Assembly: GCA_017559615.1 (NCBI GenBank)
Contig: JAFYRB010000022.1
Coordinates: forward strand, 1 to 16,878
Length of the DNA: 16,878 nt
Source of the DNA: Alistipes sp.
Lineage (GTDB): Bacteria; Bacteroidota; Bacteroidia; Bacteroidales; Rikenellaceae
Reading direction: 5' to 3'
The notes below the pieces were generated by a model, which worked only from the letters and a program-made list of their open reading frames with translations, did no database searches and was not told the origin of the DNA. The position numbers were made by a program, and so were the translations under genes. This document shows positions 1 through 8,628 of this stretch, one piece after another (positions within the stretch are counted from its first letter, which is position 1; each line of letters opens with the position of its first letter).

Positions 1-1662
1 ATAGGAGAAGAATTTTTCGGCACGTCGCGCATCCTCCGTACCACCACGCACACTCTGCGTAATAGCCTTGCCGAGGGCTATACGTGCCACATATTCATTT
101 ATCGTAGCATCCTGCGTAGGGCTATAAAGCTCCTCCAACGAGTGAGCGCTCTGCTCCGAGCGATATATCGCTGCCGAGCGGTTGGATGCCTCTCGCGAGT
201 AACGCACCAACGACATTGGCGAGAAGGCAAAGCGACAGCCTCGCTGCATCATCTTCACCCACAGCCACTGGTCCTCGCCAATACGCATTCCCTCGGGGAA
301 ACCACCACACTCCAACACCGCACTACGAAGCAACGTCGAGGTTGACGGAATTATAGGATATCGACTCTTAAGTGCCTCCTCCGCAGGGTTTACAACGCCC
401 TCATTTTCAGGAACTGCCGCTCGAACACGACTATCACCCGAGGTTATATCAAATGCCGTAGAGTAGGCCTCCATATTGGGGTAATAGGCCATAATTCTGC
501 ACACCTCGGCGATATATCCCGACAACCAGAAATCATCGGCATCGAGGAGCGCAACATAGTCGCCCTTCGCCTCCTGAATACCCCTATTTCGTGCCGCACT
601 AACACCCGCATTCTCCTGCACAATAAGACGGATATTGACACCCTTATTCTCGCCGATTACCCTCTCAACAATCGCACGTGAGCCATCCGTCGAGCCATCA
701 TCCACAACGATAATCTCGCCAGGCATAAGGCTCTGCGAAAGCACTGAGCGCAAGGCTCGCTCTACCTCCAACTCCTTATTATACAACGGAATAACTACCG
801 ATATAGACTCCGACTCTGTAGATGTTATACGGCGTCCGAAACTCAACACCTCAGGAGCGTGATTTAAGCGCAACGGCTCGGGCAGCCACTTCTGGATATC
901 GCCATAGTGGCTACGAAGGTAGGTCTCAAGATTCGAGGGTGCCATAACTGTCATCGCGCCAAACTTACGTGGCTCAAGATTCTCGATTGCCGTGCGGGCT
1001 ATCATATCCTTCGGCATTCGCACGATGTTGTAGTAGGCCCCATCGCTATCGTTATAGCGCGTCATCTCACGCTTTAACCTATTGTATATCTGCTCCTTGG
1101 AATGTAATAGTGAGTACAACTTTATCGCCGCGCACGACAACCAACTCTTGGGGAACACCACCCCATTATTCGCCCTCCCAAGCCAGCGCCACAGCCATAC
1201 GCTCTTTGCCATAAAGCAGTTCACCAGAAAGCCAACCTTACGGCGCTGCGACCTCCTAAGGCGCTCATCATCAGGGATTATATCATACGGGAAGATATCT
1301 ACATAAATACCCTCCGAGATAGGCAGTCCCACCCACTCGCTCTCCACAAAGCGGGTGTTACGCTTACGGATTTTTATATAATAGAACGGCGTATCACTCT
1401 CCGTTGTGAACTCTTGCAACACGTAACCTTCGCCCAAAAGCGCAGGTGCCTCACGCAAGAAACGCTCATAATTTTCGCGCGTCATACCGAGGTCCACATC
1501 ATCATCCCACGGCACTATATCCTCGAAGAAGTGCGCACCAATAGCCGTACCACCCTGAATAAAATAGGGAATATCTGCCACCTCGCAAACACGCACAACC
1601 TCACCAAGAACATCATATAGTTCCTGATGCAATGCCCTCAATATGTCGCCATTATACTTCAT
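1..1662 (-). CDS. LicD domain-glycosyltransferase family 2 fusion protein (partial, C-terminus beyond window)
   Basis: The frame is open for 554 codons from ATG at 1662 to the left edge, so the C-terminus is missing. Residues 35-57 carry the LicD signature: GGTAIGA, then VPWDDDVD (acidic metal-binding cluster 53-57). GIYVDIFPYD near 118-127 and YLRSHYGD near 248-255 also fit LicD. A GT2 domain follows: SVVIPLYN from 288, VVDDGST 319-325, the DxD-like DADD 374-377 and GEDQW 462-466. LicD proteins have a nucleotidyltransferase fold and transfer phosphocholine or similar groups to glycans; GT2 enzymes add sugars from nucleotide donors. The likely job is building and decorating a surface glycan at the inner membrane's cytoplasmic face; substrates are unknown. 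The start codon overlaps the stop of the upstream LuxE-like gene by one base (TAATG), so translation is probably coupled. Both domain calls are firm; the joint role is inference. Confidence 0.9.
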   Translation of the reverse strand, partial: MKYNGDILRALHQELYDVLGEVVRVCEVADIPYFIQGGTAIGAHFFEDIVPWDDDVDLGMTRENYERFLREAPALLGEGYVLQEFTTESDTPFYYIKIRKRNTRFVESEWVGLPISEGIYVDIFPYDIIPDDERLRRSQRRKVGFLVNCFMAKSVWLWRWLGRANNGVVFPKSWLSCAAIKLYSLLHSKEQIYNRLKREMTRYNDSDGAYYNIVRMPKDMIARTAIENLEPRKFGAMTVMAPSNLETYLRSHYGDIQKWLPEPLRLNHAPEVLSFGRRITSTESESISVVIPLYNKELEVERALRSVLSQSLMPGEIIVVDDGSTDGSRAIVERVIGENKGVNIRLIVQENAGVSAARNRGIQEAKGDYVALLDADDFWLSGYIAEVCRIMAYYPNMEAYSTAFDITSGDSRVRAAVPENEGVVNPAEEALKSRYPIIPSTSTLLRSAVLECGGFPEGMRIGEDQWLWVKMMQRGCRFAFSPMSLVRYSREASNRSAAIYRSEQSAHSLEELYSPTQDATINEYVARIALGKAITQSVRGGTEDARRAEKFFSY

Positions 1663-2636
1663 TACAAGATATTGTGTACAAGAAGGTTACAGCCACGAAT
1701 ATCACTACCCGCAATACGTCCCTCAATCATAAAACTACCATCCTCAACGACACGTCCTATGTCCTGCGTCTGGATGAAGGCACACGAGGTTAGGTTTGCC
1801 AAGTCGATAATGTCGATACCTCCGCGCATACCCTCTGGCTTATGGTCAAACGGGTCGTTCACATCACGCACCAGAACTCGCATCCACGCTGGGGTACGGA
1901 ACACACCCTCGCCCGCAGAATATCCCTGCGACGTAAGCTCCGCCATACCATACTCCGAGTGGATATGCTCAACGCCAAAACCGCGACATAGAATCTCGTG
2001 CAACTCGCGCTTCGAAATCTCCTCTCTACGTCCCTTCATACCACCTGTCTCCATAACCACCGTATCGCACAATTTTGGAGCATACTTCTCGGCCAAATCC
2101 CACAACGCATAACTTACGCCAAGAAGTATCTTGGGCTTACTATCTGCAGCCATATCGGCGAGGAGTTTCTCGTAATCGTGGAGATAGAAACCTCCTGAGC
2201 CACACTGCTTTATAAGCGAATCGACCATATAGACCAACGACGAGCCTTCGCGCTCCAAGTAGTTGGGCAGAAGGCCATAGACGCTCCACTTTTCGGCCTT
2301 GCCGTAGAAGGCTTCGAATGCCGCCGTAAAACTTTTGCGATACACCTCCAGCGAGGCCATCATATGTCGCGAAGGGGTGGTGGCACCCGTATTACTCGAC
2401 GTGAAAATCACCTCAGGAGCCTCCGCTCCGCAATAGACATCCTCGCTCTTGAATAACTCGACGGGCAGAAATGGGATATCTTCAATGTTCTGCACCGTAT
2501 CCACGTCCACACCCAAAAGCTCAACATAACGGCGATATGGAGCGCACTCCCTCGCCTGAAAACGAAACAACTCAAGGGCGCAACATTCGAACTCCTCGGG
2601 AGTCGCAATAGCAAGAATTTGGTCTATGGTAAGCAT
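1662..2636 (-). CDS. LuxE-like acyl-protein synthetase / adenylate-forming enzyme
   Basis: A 324-residue protein related to the LuxE acyl-protein synthetase family, a branch of the adenylate-forming superfamily. The phosphate-binding loop is FTSSNTGATTPSRH at 78-91, the adenine-binding motif is SEYGMAELTSQ at 227-237, QDIGRV at 291-296 matches the ribose-binding aspartate region, and GRIAGSDIRG at 306-315 matches the hinge motif. The small C-terminal lid domain of full acyl-CoA synthetases is missing, as is usual for this branch. Such enzymes activate a carboxylic acid with ATP and pass it to a protein or carrier. There is no signal peptide, so it is cytoplasmic. It is the first gene of an operon with the LicD-GT2 gene, which suggests activation of an acyl or amino-acid-like group for glycan decoration, but the substrate cannot be read from the sequence. 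No acyl carrier gene is visible here. Confidence 0.85.
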   Translation of the reverse strand: MLTIDQILAIATPEEFECCALELFRFQARECAPYRRYVELLGVDVDTVQNIEDIPFLPVELFKSEDVYCGAEAPEVIFTSSNTGATTPSRHMMASLEVYRKSFTAAFEAFYGKAEKWSVYGLLPNYLEREGSSLVYMVDSLIKQCGSGGFYLHDYEKLLADMAADSKPKILLGVSYALWDLAEKYAPKLCDTVVMETGGMKGRREEISKRELHEILCRGFGVEHIHSEYGMAELTSQGYSAGEGVFRTPAWMRVLVRDVNDPFDHKPEGMRGGIDIIDLANLTSCAFIQTQDIGRVVEDGSFMIEGRIAGSDIRGCNLLVHNIL

Positions 2637-2658
2637 ATTAAATCGCGATTGTAAATTA

Positions 2659-2689
2659 CAAATTTAGCACATTTCTCGAATATTGCCAA
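2659..2689 (-). promoter_or_regulatory. Probable Bacteroidetes promoter of the LuxE-like/LicD-GT2 operon
   Basis: On the minus strand TAAATTTG (2659-2666) fits the Bacteroidetes -7 box TAnnTTTG. TTGG (2686-2689) lies 19 bases upstream and fits a -33 box. The -7 box lies about 22 bases from the ATG at 2636. Spacing and position are good; the -33 match is partial. Confidence 0.5.
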
Positions 2690-2749
2690 CTATTTGGTTG
2701 CAAACCACAAAAAAATATAGCTACATAGCTATAAAACTAAAAAAAGAGT

Positions 2750-2757
2750 TACCTTTG
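2750..2757 (+). promoter_or_regulatory. -7 box of the promoter for the tandem lipoprotein genes
   Basis: TACCTTTG matches the Bacteroidetes -7 consensus TAnnTTTG and sits 17 bases before the ATG at 2775, implying a very short leader. I see no clear TTTG at the expected -33 position (about 2726-2731). The upstream DNA is very A/T-rich and is shared with the divergent minus-strand promoter. Confidence 0.45.
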
Positions 2758-2774
2758 CCGCAAATCTTTAGACT

Positions 2775-3914
2775 ATGCGAAACATTAAGAATCTCTTCAT
2801 CTTGGGCATTGCCTTTGTTGCGACACTCTTGGTTGGTTGCCAGAACGATGGCATCGACCCCAATAACCCACCTGTTCTTATGCTCGACACCTATGAGCTA
2901 AACATCGACGGTAATGGTGGTGATATTCCACTCTTCTATGGCGTTAAGAACCCTGTAAAGGGTGCGCAGCCAGAGGTTGTATCGAGCGTAGAGTGGGTAT
3001 CCCTCAAGGAGATTACCTCATCAACTATCGTGCTACACATCAAGGCCAGCAACATCAACGAGGAGCGTTTCACATCTATCTCCGTCAAGTACCCTGGTAT
3101 GGAGAAGCCGCTGCGTGTGAGCATCCTTCAGGATAAGCAGATTCTCAATATGTTCCACTTCGAGGTGACGGACATCACCTACCATAGTTGCTCCGTGAAG
3201 TATATCCCAACGGATAAGAACGTGCCTTATATGGCAAATATCATCGACTCGGAGTATTTCAAGCAGACGGGAACTACCGACCTCAACCTCTTCATCGAGG
3301 CAGAGATGTCGAACTACCGTACCATTGCGGAGCGCAACCAGATGACTCTCGAGGAGCTTATGGGACGTGTAAGCCCACAACTTATCTATACGGGCGATGC
3401 AGAGCGCTCGTTTACGGGTATGAAGCACGGCTCGAAGTATGTCGTATATAGCTATGGCATTACGTTCAAGGGCAATGAGTACACCGTTACTATGCCTATG
3501 CACCAGACCATTGTGGATATTCCTATGCCAAATATGTACGATGTTAAGTTTGCTATCTCTTCGCATATAAGCGGAAATATGGCATCTATAATCATCACCC
3601 CATCGAATTGGGATGGCTACTACAACGTGCAGATTGCTCCCGACGACTCGCTCTACTACATCCCCCCAGGCGAGAACCCTACGGATGGCCTAATGCGAAA
3701 CCTCGCATCGTATTTCTACGATAATGCCCGTAAGGCTATTGCAAATGGCGCAACCGCCGAGCGTTACCTCAGCAACACCTGCTACAAGGGTACTAAACAG
3801 ATTAATTTGACACTCGACGCCAATAAGAAGTATATGGTTTACGTCTTTGCCGTAGAGTCAGAGAATGGCGGAGTGCCTGTTATGCGTTCAACACCATCAT
3901 ACGCTTACTTATAA
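2775..3914 (+). CDS. BACON-domain-like surface lipoprotein (shorter paralog)
   Basis: A 379-residue predicted lipoprotein. A hydrophobic segment (about 7-20) leads to the lipobox LVGC with Cys22 as lipidation site. Residues about 33-121 resemble a BACON beta-sandwich, with SVEWVSL at 71-77 and the typical end strand VSILQDKQ at 115-122. Two further beta modules follow, about 130-245 and 255-379, each containing a strand of the type SVKYIPTDKNVPY (140-152) or IIITPSNWDGYY (272-283). BACON domains are known in Bacteroidetes surface proteins, where they are thought to bind or space domains from glycans or mucin; no catalytic motif is visible. It is 26 bases upstream of a longer paralog and probably co-transcribed. 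Promoter and short leader are just upstream. Start chosen for the complete signal peptide. Exact ligand unknown. Confidence 0.85.
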   Translation: MRNIKNLFILGIAFVATLLVGCQNDGIDPNNPPVLMLDTYELNIDGNGGDIPLFYGVKNPVKGAQPEVVSSVEWVSLKEITSSTIVLHIKASNINEERFTSISVKYPGMEKPLRVSILQDKQILNMFHFEVTDITYHSCSVKYIPTDKNVPYMANIIDSEYFKQTGTTDLNLFIEAEMSNYRTIAERNQMTLEELMGRVSPQLIYTGDAERSFTGMKHGSKYVVYSYGITFKGNEYTVTMPMHQTIVDIPMPNMYDVKFAISSHISGNMASIIITPSNWDGYYNVQIAPDDSLYYIPPGENPTDGLMRNLASYFYDNARKAIANGATAERYLSNTCYKGTKQINLTLDANKKYMVYVFAVESENGGVPVMRSTPSYAYL

Positions 3915-3940
3915 TAGTAAACATATAATACATATATATT

Positions 3941-5797
3941 ATGTTTAGAATGCTTTGGGCTGTGATGCTCATCCTTCTTTGCACGGCGTGCAAAGGCGAT
4001 ATACCCGAATGGAGCAGTGACTTTGAGGCTACACCATCCACCGTTGAGATTTCGGAGGAGGGTGGCGATATGGTTATTGAGTATCGCTTGAAGGAGTATG
4101 TAGGCAGCATAATGCCCGTTGCAACAACCTCCGCCGAGTGGATAACCAACATCGACAACTCCACCAAGGGCGAGATTCGCTTTCGTGTAGAGCCTAACTT
4201 CAGCAACGAGAGCCGCGAAACGACACTCGAGCTACGATACGTAGATATCGACACGAAACCGCAGGTGGTTGTCCGCCAGGCGGGACAAAGTGGCGAGAAA
4301 CTAAGCATCGAGATTACGGAGCTTGGCTACTCGGAGTGTAGCGTGAAGGTTACGCCCGAGGACGACTCTATCACCTACATCGTGATGATGGCCGAGAAGG
4401 CATACTTCACACAGAGCAACATCACCGACGAGGAGAGTCTTATCGAGGCCGACTACAGCCTCTTCCTATCATACATTGTGGATGGCACCATCGAGGAGTT
4501 TGTCACCAAGAGTGGCATCGCAATGCAGGGCGTAAAGAGCAAGAGCTGGCAGGACCTTTCTCCCGCAAAGGAGTATGTCATCTATGCCTATGGCATCTAC
4601 ACCTCTGGCGACACCTACGAGCGTACTACACCCGTATATCATAAGGTTGTAAATAAGCGACTCCCCGAGCAGACACAGCAGAACTTCGACGCGCAGATTA
4701 CTGCCAACGGCCCCGAAGTGAGCTTCAGCATTCGCCCCGAGACGTGGAAGGGTTACTATATGGTGCAGCTTGTCGAGGATAGCGAGGCGGGATATATCGA
4801 GCAGGGACTCCCCTTCACAACCCTCCACGCAGAGCAGGTTGCCGAGGCGTTCTTCTATATCGCCGACCACCTCTACTACTTCGAGGAGCAAAGCGCCGAG
4901 GAGATTATGGCGCAACTTGGCTACCGCGGCGAGGCTACGTTTAGCAAAACTCTCAACGCCAACCACCGCTATATGGCACTCATCTACGCCATAGATTCGC
5001 AGGATGGCGGCGTGCCAATGGTGGTATCACAGCCACAAGTCGAGTACTTCACAACGGGAACTGTCGAGCGTTCGGATATGACCTTCGACGTGGAGTTCTC
5101 GAACATTCGTCCTCGCTCGGTGGATGTTAAGATTACGCCATCTACGGACGAAACCTACACCGCAGTGATGATGTATGCCCGCAACCTTCCCGAGGGCGAT
5201 AAGCAGGAGCAGTTGGAGTATGTCACCGAGAAATATGCACCATTGGAGATTTCGGGAGTATATCGCGAGCATATTGACCAGCTTCCTCCCGAGACGGAGT
5301 TTGTGATTGCAGTATATGGCTACTATGCTGGTGCGCCGACCACAGACCTCTTTATCTATCGCTTCACTACGGCAGCCGATGGCAAGGGCTCAAACGAGAT
5401 TATCGGCGTTAGCTTCTCGGCATTCGACATCGAGGAGGTTGCTGCGCTGGAGCCTTACTACGCCTCGATGATTGGCTATGCAGACTACTTCCTGTCGATG
5501 GATGTTGAAACCCTCACTCCAGCCCCTACGCTCCACTTCGAGCTATATGCCAAGTCGCAGTACGACAGCTATACCCACGAGGATATTCGCGAGAGCCTCC
5601 TGGAGTATGCCTACACCTCATCACCCGACTGGGCGTTGTGTAGCTACGGCAATGAGTACATACTCTGCGGTTTAGCCGAGGATGAGAATGGCTTTGTGGG
5701 CGAGATGTACATCTCGGAGCCTATACGATTTACCGAGGAGCAGACCTCCGATGCTCGCATCTTCGTGGAACTATACCAGGAGTACGTAAATAATTAG
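3941..5797 (+). CDS. BACON-domain-like surface lipoprotein (longer paralog with extra modules)
   Basis: A 618-residue predicted lipoprotein with a compact signal peptide and lipobox CTAC, Cys17 being the lipid site. Residues about 29-115 form a BACON-like domain (SAEWITNI near 64-71, ending in VVVRQAGQ at 109-116). Modules about 122-237 and 246-370 align with the two modules of the upstream paralog, sharing phrases such as EYVIYAYGI, GYYMVQ and GGVPM. Two more C-terminal modules (about 380-478 and 485-600) are absent from the paralog. Recurrent strands include CSVKVTP (133-139), EVSFSIRP (259-266) and VDVKITP (394-400). There is no visible enzyme motif, so a binding or structural outer-membrane role is likely. 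It ends about 30 bases before the rplS promoter. Second gene of a two-gene unit by spacing (26 bases). Confidence 0.85.
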   Translation: MFRMLWAVMLILLCTACKGDIPEWSSDFEATPSTVEISEEGGDMVIEYRLKEYVGSIMPVATTSAEWITNIDNSTKGEIRFRVEPNFSNESRETTLELRYVDIDTKPQVVVRQAGQSGEKLSIEITELGYSECSVKVTPEDDSITYIVMMAEKAYFTQSNITDEESLIEADYSLFLSYIVDGTIEEFVTKSGIAMQGVKSKSWQDLSPAKEYVIYAYGIYTSGDTYERTTPVYHKVVNKRLPEQTQQNFDAQITANGPEVSFSIRPETWKGYYMVQLVEDSEAGYIEQGLPFTTLHAEQVAEAFFYIADHLYYFEEQSAEEIMAQLGYRGEATFSKTLNANHRYMALIYAIDSQDGGVPMVVSQPQVEYFTTGTVERSDMTFDVEFSNIRPRSVDVKITPSTDETYTAVMMYARNLPEGDKQEQLEYVTEKYAPLEISGVYREHIDQLPPETEFVIAVYGYYAGAPTTDLFIYRFTTAADGKGSNEIIGVSFSAFDIEEVAALEPYYASMIGYADYFLSMDVETLTPAPTLHFELYAKSQYDSYTHEDIRESLLEYAYTSSPDWALCSYGNEYILCGLAEDENGFVGEMYISEPIRFTEEQTSDARIFVELYQEYVNN

Positions 5798-5821
5798 TAG
5801 TGAGAATCTACGAAAATCGAC

Positions 5822-5847
5822 AATCTTTTTGCAAAATAAGATTTTTT
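5822..5847 (+). terminator. Weak A/T-rich terminator-like hairpin after the lipoprotein pair
   Basis: AATCTT (5822-5827) and AAGATT (5838-5843) form a 6-bp stem with TTTTGCAAAA inside, followed by a T run. It is A/T-only apart from one G-C pair, so it would be a weak terminator. It overlaps the -33 region of the rplS promoter. Confidence 0.3.
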
Positions 5848-5858
5848 ATCTATCTTTG
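5828..5858 (+). promoter_or_regulatory. rplS promoter
   Basis: TTTG (5828-5831), a 19-base spacer and TATCTTTG (5851-5858) match the Bacteroidetes housekeeping promoter exactly. Transcription should start near 5864-5866. Confidence 0.75.
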
Positions 5859-5864
5859 CAGCCC

Positions 5865-5992
5865 GTATCAACCTCTTATAATGGGTGTAGGTGCAAATTA
5901 GGGTAACCGAGGATTATTGTCGAGGGTGGCAATATGGTAGCGCCGACACAGCGATAATGTTGAACGATAAACATTTAAATTTAGTTGCAACA
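5865..5992 (+). promoter_or_regulatory. rplS: Long rplS 5' leader, possible ribosomal-protein autoregulatory RNA
   Basis: About 128 untranslated bases separate the predicted transcription start from the bL19 start codon. TATTG (about 5924-5928) and CAATA (about 5939-5943) could form a small hairpin around a G-rich loop, and CCTC/GAGG could close a wider one. Ribosomal-protein leaders that sense their own product are known for many r-protein genes. Whether this one does is inference; the visible pairing is weak. Confidence 0.35.
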
Positions 5993-6370
5993 ATGAACAA
6001 GGATCAGTTGATCAGACTCGTAAACGAGAAGATGTGGGAGAAGGGCGAGGCAGATGTGCCTCAGTTTGGTGCTGGTGATACAATCACCGTAACTTACCGC
6101 ATCGTAGAGGGTAACAAGGAGCGTTTGCAGAGCTTCCGCGGTGTAGTAATCCAGATTAAGGGTTCTGGCCGTACTAAGATGTTCACCATCCGTAAGGTAT
6201 CTAACGGTGTAGGTGTAGAGCGTATCTTCCCTCTTTACTCACCACACATCGACAAGATCGAGGTTAACAAGTATGGTGTAGTACGTCGCGCACGTATCTA
6301 CTATCTCCGCGACCTTACAGGTAAGAAGGCTCGTATCAAGGAGCGCCGTGTTGTTCGCAAGGAGGAGTAA
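5993..6370 (+). CDS. rplS: 50S ribosomal protein L19 (bL19)
   Basis: A 125-residue bL19, a large-subunit protein at the interface with the small subunit. Family landmarks are [20 protein letters not shown] at the N-terminal third, [10 protein letters not shown], the core [39 protein letters not shown] and [12 protein letters not shown] at the end. The length fits the family (about 115-125). I chose ATG at 5993 ([12 protein letters not shown]) because known bL19 proteins start about here. The frame stays open upstream to a GTG at 5891 and an ATG at 5957, but that stretch lies in the leader and has no family similarity I recognise. It is transcribed from its own strong promoter and ended by a strong terminator, so it is a single-gene unit. 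Codon choice (many GTA, ACA, TCT) differs from the envelope genes and suggests high expression. Confidence 0.97.
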   Translation: MNKDQLIRLVNEKMWEKGEADVPQFGAGDTITVTYRIVEGNKERLQSFRGVVIQIKGSGRTKMFTIRKVSNGVGVERIFPLYSPHIDKIEVNKYGVVRRARIYYLRDLTGKKARIKERRVVRKEE

Positions 6371-6389
6371 TAAAATTACTACATCCAAC

Positions 6390-6431
6390 AAAAATAAGGA
6401 GTTGTCTTTCGGGGCAACTCCTTATTTTTTT
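6390..6431. terminator. Strong terminator between rplS and the endonuclease gene, usable on both strands
   Basis: AAGGAGTTG (6397-6405) pairs with CAACTCCTT (6415-6423) around a short loop rich in T and G. A T run follows on the right and an A run precedes on the left, so the same hairpin can end rplS transcription and that of the convergent minus-strand operon. Confidence 0.85.
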
Positions 6432-6461
6432 CACATCTCGCTAATGAGGCGCAGGGTGCAA

Positions 6462-7388
6462 CTAAAAACTCTCAAACGCACTCCACGATCTGTTCCTCTC
6501 TACACGCTCCTCGATACCATCCGCAAGTGCTGGGAAGAAGTCGAAACCTGTCCACGCCTCGATAGTATCTACACTCTCAGTGTAGTCGGCAAAACCTCCC
6601 TTATAACTACGATTCTCGAACCAGAAGCCTACGCTCTGCGCATCCGTAACCTCGCCACTTGCATCGTAGGCAACCTTCAGCGCAACCTTATAGAAGTAGT
6701 TAGGCACAGGCACACGCTTCTCAGGCTCGTTGCGCGCCGCAGTATACTTAACCTCACACTCTTCGTGCATCTTCTCGAATGCTACACCCGTTACTATATA
6801 CACTACGCTCTGCTGCGCAACACGCTGTAGGCCAGCCTCCAACCTCATCCAAATACCTCCGTTGAAGCCATCCTGAACCTGTGGCACAGAGTTAGTGACG
6901 TAGAAGGTCTGAAGCTGCATCTCGCGGTCGCCATCACGCGATGCATTAGGGATAAGGTGGCCACGCGAGTAGTCATCCACATAACTACGCGAGCAGAGAT
7001 TCACCTGCTCCGAAACCGATATATATGGGTTGTAATCCCACGCCCCAGGGCGCTCATAATCACCCATATGGCGTGCCTCGAGAGGATATGCCACCCACAT
7101 CGAGGTGTAGGTATCGAAGTCGTAGTAGAGGGTGTAGTTACGCTCCCCTTGCGACATTACGGTGATGACCTCGGCATTAGGATATCTGCCATCCTTACGC
7201 ACCGCGGGCATCTCTAGCCACGCAGGTTCCTGCATCTCGACCTCGCCTTGAGGCTTCGGGCTTTGTGGTGCTGCCTCCTCTGTTGCTACGCTCTCGAGTT
7301 GCTGCGGCTCGGCACTACGACAAAGACTTATGCCTACCACAACAATAACAACGATTACTGCAATCCACAACCAATTTATCTTTCTCAT
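6462..7388 (-). CDS. Membrane-anchored DNA/RNA non-specific endonuclease (NUC family)
   Basis: A 308-residue member of the beta-beta-alpha-metal non-specific endonuclease family (Serratia nuclease/NucA type). An N-terminal hydrophobic segment (about 6-22) is either an uncleaved anchor or a signal peptide, followed by a Glu/Pro/Gln-rich linker to about 55. The catalytic motif is SRGH at 141-144, with general base His144, then TFYVTNSVPQ (161-170), and the metal-ligand Asn176 with Glu184 in GFNGGIWMRLE. The family's usual DRGH is SRGH here. Known relatives cut DNA and RNA without sequence preference and act outside the cytoplasm; nutrient scavenging or defence against foreign DNA are possible roles. 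It starts 11 bases after the esterase gene and is probably co-transcribed with it. Fairly sure of family; activity is inferred from the intact His/Asn/Glu set. Confidence 0.88.
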   Translation of the reverse strand: MRKINWLWIAVIVVIVVVGISLCRSAEPQQLESVATEEAAPQSPKPQGEVEMQEPAWLEMPAVRKDGRYPNAEVITVMSQGERNYTLYYDFDTYTSMWVAYPLEARHMGDYERPGAWDYNPYISVSEQVNLCSRSYVDDYSRGHLIPNASRDGDREMQLQTFYVTNSVPQVQDGFNGGIWMRLEAGLQRVAQQSVVYIVTGVAFEKMHEECEVKYTAARNEPEKRVPVPNYFYKVALKVAYDASGEVTDAQSVGFWFENRSYKGGFADYTESVDTIEAWTGFDFFPALADGIEERVERNRSWSAFESF

Positions 7389-7399
7389 AATCAGCCTAT

Positions 7400-8566
<1,167 letters not shown>

Positions 8567-8578
8567 TTACACGTATTA

Positions 8579-8606
8579 CAAAGATAACTCTTTTTTCCTA
8601 TCTTTG
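8579..8606. promoter_or_regulatory. Face-to-face divergent promoters for the esterase and phosphodiesterase operons
   Basis: TATCTTTG lies on the plus strand at 8599-8606 and on the minus strand at 8579-8586 (read CAAAGATA on plus). Both match the Bacteroidetes -7 box at fitting distances from their genes (23 and 25 bases to the start codons). Clear -33 TTTG boxes are not seen for either. The boxes form a perfect 9-bp inverted repeat (8578-8586 and 8599-8607). Confidence 0.6.
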
Positions 8607-8628
8607 TCATAATAATATCGATACAAAT

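Noticed and set aside
1627..2112. Plus-strand open frame opposite the LuxE-like gene
   Set aside because: Low-quality composition, no promoter, and fully overlapped by a gene with clear adenylate-forming motifs.
3033..3566. Minus-strand open frame opposite the first lipoprotein gene
   Set aside because: No recognisable motif; shadow of the lipoprotein coding frame.
6348..6830. Plus-strand open frame running from the end of rplS into the endonuclease gene
   Set aside because: It crosses a strong terminator and is antisense to a well-supported gene.
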